Source: Clostridia bacterium (lineage in GTDB: Bacteria > Bacillota > Clostridia > Christensenellales > Aristaeellaceae). From it: a stretch of DNA of 44,056 nt. Made by a program: the position numbers and the translations under genes. Below the pieces are notes generated by a model. The model was given only the letters and a program-made list of their open reading frames with translations. It was not told where the DNA came from and did not search any database. Where the stretch lies: NCBI GenBank assembly GCA_017550035.1, contig JAFYLS010000007.1, forward strand, positions 1 to 44,056, written 5' to 3'. Shown here piece after piece: positions 41,303-44,056 of the stretch (within the stretch, counting starts at the first letter, position 1; each line of letters starts with the position of its first letter).

Positions 41303-42073
41303 ATGACCATGGATAAGAAACGGCGCCCTATCGGCGTATTTGACAGCGGTGTGGGCGGCATCAGCGTACTTCGTGAACTGCGCCGCGCACTGCCCAACGA
41401 ACAGTTCATCTATTACGGCGACGGCATCAATGCGCCTTACGGTGTAAAAACTACGGAAGAAGTGATTGCGCTTTCCAAAGCAGCTGCGGAATACCTTCTG
41501 TCCTTTGATGTAAAGGCTATCGTTATTGCGTGCAATACGGCAACGGCTGCTTCTCATGCCGCGCTGAGCGCATGCTGCCCCGTGCCGGTGATTGGCATTG
41601 AACCGGCTGTGGCGCTGGCCAATACCATGCGTAAGGACGGCAAGGTGCTGGCTATGGCCACGCCCGGCACCATCAAAAGCGAACGCTTTGCCAATATTCT
41701 GCGGGAACACGGCGAATTTTGCATTCCCATGCCCTGCGGCGGATTGATGGAGTTTGTGGAGCGGGGCGAGGTGGACAGTCCTGCTCTGCATGCGTATTTT
41801 GATGAACTGCTCAAAGACTGCAAAAACGAAAAGATTGATGTGGCGGTCATGGGCTGCACCCATTATCCTTTTGTAAAAGAAGCTTTGAAAGCTCATCTGC
41901 CCGAAGGCGCACTTTTTGTGGACGGCAGCATGAAAACCTTGCAGCAGCTCAAGGAGGCGCTGGAGAAGGAAAATCTCTTCGCAGATGAAGAGTCTCAGGG
42001 CGGCGTAGCGCTTTATTCTTCTGCCGGAGAAGATAGCATCCGCCTCATGCAGATGCTGCTGGATATGCCTTGA
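41303..42073 (+). CDS. murI: Glutamate racemase
   Basis: 256 residues. The MurI fold is clear: FDSGVGGISVL, the proton-transfer cysteine in ACNTATA, and the second cysteine in GCTHYPF. It supplies D-glutamate for peptidoglycan. The start codon at 41303 is followed by another ATG at 41309; neither has a strong ribosome site, the best being GAAAG. It lies between the spoIIP terminator and the EF-G paralogue, with no partner genes. Confidence 0.93.
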   Translation: MTMDKKRRPIGVFDSGVGGISVLRELRRALPNEQFIYYGDGINAPYGVKTTEEVIALSKAAAEYLLSFDVKAIVIACNTATAASHAALSACCPVPVIGIEPAVALANTMRKDGKVLAMATPGTIKSERFANILREHGEFCIPMPCGGLMEFVERGEVDSPALHAYFDELLKDCKNEKIDVAVMGCTHYPFVKEALKAHLPEGALFVDGSMKTLQQLKEALEKENLFADEESQGGVALYSSAGEDSIRLMQMLLDMP

Positions 42074-42128
42074 GTGCAATTAAATATAGTATTTTTGATG
42101 TTTTTGAGCCAAATGGGCAAGAATATAC

Positions 42129-42157
42129 TTGCACTTTGCTGAACAATCTGGTAAAAT
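42129..42157 (+). promoter_or_regulatory. Promoter of the EF-G paralogue
   Basis: TTGCAC (42129-42134), 17-base spacer, TAAAAT (42152-42157) with TGG before it. The leader is about 55 bases and AT-rich. Confidence 0.65.
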
Positions 42158-42218
42158 ACTGACCGAATGATCTTGAATTCGTTCAAAATTTACATAATTA
42201 TACAGGGGGATTTTACTT

Positions 42219-44056
42219 ATGGCTGATTATCAGACGAACTCTATCCGCAACCTTGCTTTAGTGGGTCATGGCGGCGAGGGCAAGACCACGCTTACCGAGG
42301 CGATGCTCTTTGCCGCTGGTCATGTGGACCGTCAGGGCCGTGTCGAAGACGGCACTGCTGCGATGGACTACGATCCCGAAGAAACCAAACGCCATATTTC
42401 CATCGGCACCGCGCTGGCTCCCGTTGAATGGAACAAGCATAAGATCAACGTGGTGGACGTGCCCGGTTACTTTGATTTTGTGGGCGAAATGTGCGGCGCT
42501 CTGCGCGTGGTAAAGACCGCGGGTATCGTGGCCGGCGCTGTGTCCGGTCTGACCGTCGGCGCTGAAAAGGCCTGGGCTCAGGCTGAAAAGAACGGCGTGT
42601 GCCGTATGGTGATCGTCAGCCGTATGGATACCGAAAACGCCAACTACAATAAGGTTGTGGAACAGTTCCGTGACAAGTTCGGCACCAGCGTTGTGCCTCT
42701 GATGCTGCCCATCGGTGAAGGTGCTTCCTTCAAGGGCGTTGTGAACGTTCTGGAAAACAAGGCCTGGGAAGGCGCCGGCAAGACCCTCAAGGAAGTGCCC
42801 GTGCCCGCCAGCATGGCCGGCGATATCGAAGCCGCTCTGGAAGCCATCACCGAAGCCGCTGCCGGCGCCGATGATGAACTGATGATGAAGTATCTGGAAG
42901 GCGAAGAACTGACTGCCGAAGAAATTCTGCAGGGTTTCCATGCCGGTATGCTCAACGGCGCCATCGTGCCCGTGGTTCCCGTGTCTTCCACCACCGGCGT
43001 TGGCGTTGCCAAGCTGCTGGATACCTTCGTGACCTACCTGCCCTCTCCCGAAGGCGCTGAAATGAAGGGCGTCAATCCCAAGAACGACGCCGAAGTGTCC
43101 GTCAAGTGCGACGCCGATGCTCCCTTCTCTGCTTTCGTGTTCAAGACTGTGGCTGACCCCTTCGTTGGCAAATTGTCTCTGGTGCGCGTGTGCTCCGGTA
43201 AACTGACCGCCGCCACCGCTCTCTACAATGCCAATGCCGAAAAGAACGAAAAGGCTGGCGGTCTGTTCACTATGCGCGGCAAGAAGCAGACTGCTGCTAC
43301 CACGCTGTATGCCGGCGATCTGGGCGCTCTGAGCAAGCTGCAGTACACCAACTCCGGTGATACCCTGTGCGATGCTGCCAACCCCGTGAAGTTCGCTCCC
43401 ATCGATTATCCCATTCCCTGCATTGCAAAGGCTATCTCTGCTGCCAAGCAGGGTGAAGAAGATAAGATCTTCTCCGGTCTGACCCGTCTGCAGGAAGAAG
43501 ACCCCTCCATCAAGGTTGAAAAGAATGTGGAAACCACCGAAACGCTGGTGTCCGGCCAGGGCGAACTGCATCTGGACGTGATCCGCAACAAGCTGGCTTC
43601 CAAGTTCGGCGCTCAGGCAAACCTGAACGATCCCAAGATCCCCTACCGTGAGACCATCCGCAAGACGGTGTCCTGCCAGGGCCGCCACAAGAAGCAGTCC
43701 GGCGGTCACGGCCAGTTCGGTGATGTTTGGATCGAATTCGGCCCCATCGGCGATACCAATGTGGACTTTGAATTTGTGGACGCTGTTGTCGGCGGCGCTG
43801 TGCCCCGCAACTTCATTCCCTCTGTTGAAAAGGGCCTGCGTGAAAACATCGTGAAGGGCGTTCTGGCCGGCTATCCCATGGTGGGCCTGCGTGCCAAACT
43901 GTACGATGGTTCCTACCATCCCGTTGACTCTTCCGAAATGGCCTTCAAGACCGCTGCCCGTATTGCTTACAAGAAGGGCTGTAAGGAAGCTTCTCCCGTG
44001 CTGCTGGAGCCCATCATGCACGTGGAAGTGTTCGTTCCCGATGAATACATGGGCGA
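42219..44056 (+). CDS. EF-G-like translational GTPase, C-terminus beyond the window
   Basis: 612 complete codons to the window edge, so domains I-III, IV and part of V are visible. It is clearly EF-G-like (domain IV has GGHGQFGDVWIEF and the region up to VEVFVPDEYMG) but the GTPase motifs are divergent. The P-loop is GHGGEGKT. The G3 motif reads DVPGYFDF, with Tyr in place of the catalytic His of DTPGH. The G4 motif reads SRMD instead of NKMD. It therefore belongs to the secondary EF-G group (EF-G-like) rather than the main translocase; the true fusA should lie elsewhere. ATG 42219 follows GGGGGA. Strong codon bias suggests high expression. Confidence 0.85.
   Translation, partial: MADYQTNSIRNLALVGHGGEGKTTLTEAMLFAAGHVDRQGRVEDGTAAMDYDPEETKRHISIGTALAPVEWNKHKINVVDVPGYFDFVGEMCGALRVVKTAGIVAGAVSGLTVGAEKAWAQAEKNGVCRMVIVSRMDTENANYNKVVEQFRDKFGTSVVPLMLPIGEGASFKGVVNVLENKAWEGAGKTLKEVPVPASMAGDIEAALEAITEAAAGADDELMMKYLEGEELTAEEILQGFHAGMLNGAIVPVVPVSSTTGVGVAKLLDTFVTYLPSPEGAEMKGVNPKNDAEVSVKCDADAPFSAFVFKTVADPFVGKLSLVRVCSGKLTAATALYNANAEKNEKAGGLFTMRGKKQTAATTLYAGDLGALSKLQYTNSGDTLCDAANPVKFAPIDYPIPCIAKAISAAKQGEEDKIFSGLTRLQEEDPSIKVEKNVETTETLVSGQGELHLDVIRNKLASKFGAQANLNDPKIPYRETIRKTVSCQGRHKKQSGGHGQFGDVWIEFGPIGDTNVDFEFVDAVVGGAVPRNFIPSVEKGLRENIVKGVLAGYPMVGLRAKLYDGSYHPVDSSEMAFKTAARIAYKKGCKEASPVLLEPIMHVEVFVPDEYMG

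Noticed and set aside
1..44056. CRISPR array, insertion sequence or prophage
   Set aside because: I saw no regularly spaced repeats, terminal inverted repeats with a transposase, or phage structural genes anywhere in the window.

Overview
The window looks like a chromosomal segment of a strictly anaerobic, spore-forming Bacillota of class Clostridia, probably a gut-type lineage. The spore genes gpr and spoIIP, two [FeFe]-hydrogenase homologues, a heterodisulfide-reductase/flavin-oxidoreductase operon, abundant ferredoxin-type proteins, SD-led genes and compact convergent terminators all fit. I cannot name the genus. No phage, insertion sequence or CRISPR array is visible.

Layout. 1-6.5 kb: the 5' part of a polygalacturonase-like gene (minus), a secreted L,D-transpeptidase (minus), a nuclease-like/SNF2 helicase fusion with a P-loop protein behind it (plus), and a lone FAD oxidoreductase (minus). 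6.6-7.35 kb: tRNA-Thr(CGT) and tRNA-Pro(CGG), followed by about 450 bases of non-coding, relic-looking DNA. 7.4-10.3 kb: an MFS exporter and a GH3 glycosidase. 10.4-16.0 kb (minus): a hydrogenase signalling cluster with two thioredoxin-like [2Fe-2S] proteins, a PAS-bearing group C-like [FeFe]-hydrogenase sensor, a SpoIIE/PP2C phosphatase and a group B-like [FeFe]-hydrogenase, preceded by an APH-fold kinase. 16.2-17.1 kb: a LysR regulator transcribed away from the next operon.

17.5-28.5 kb (plus) is the centrepiece: ldh, hdrB, hdrC, hdrA, flxD, flxC, flxB, flxA, a soluble fumarate-reductase-type iron-sulfur subunit, its flavoprotein, and an AspT/SucE-like carboxylate transporter, mostly overlapping or closely spaced. 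The reading I favour is a cytoplasmic NADH-oxidising, probably electron-bifurcating Flx-Hdr complex coupled to a soluble fumarate (or similar enoate) reductase with no membrane anchor. Lactate dehydrogenase would exchange NADH and the transporter would move C4-dicarboxylates or amino acids. A palindrome between lysR and this operon, and related half-sites before the kinase/hydrogenase cluster, suggest one LysR protein links the two redox loci.

28.5-44 kb: GDPD and a TIM-barrel isomerase (minus), purC (minus), a DEAD-box helicase and a Gfo/Idh/MocA dehydrogenase (plus), a four-gene ArsR-DUF2087 operon with twin operators (plus), the plsY-der-DUF512 housekeeping block (minus), gpr-spoIIP, murI, and the start of a divergent EF-G paralogue running off the right edge. 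Housekeeping genes here are ordinary. The Hdr/Flx/fumarate-reductase operon, the hydrogenase sensor cluster and the nuclease-SNF2 fusion are the parts worth attention.
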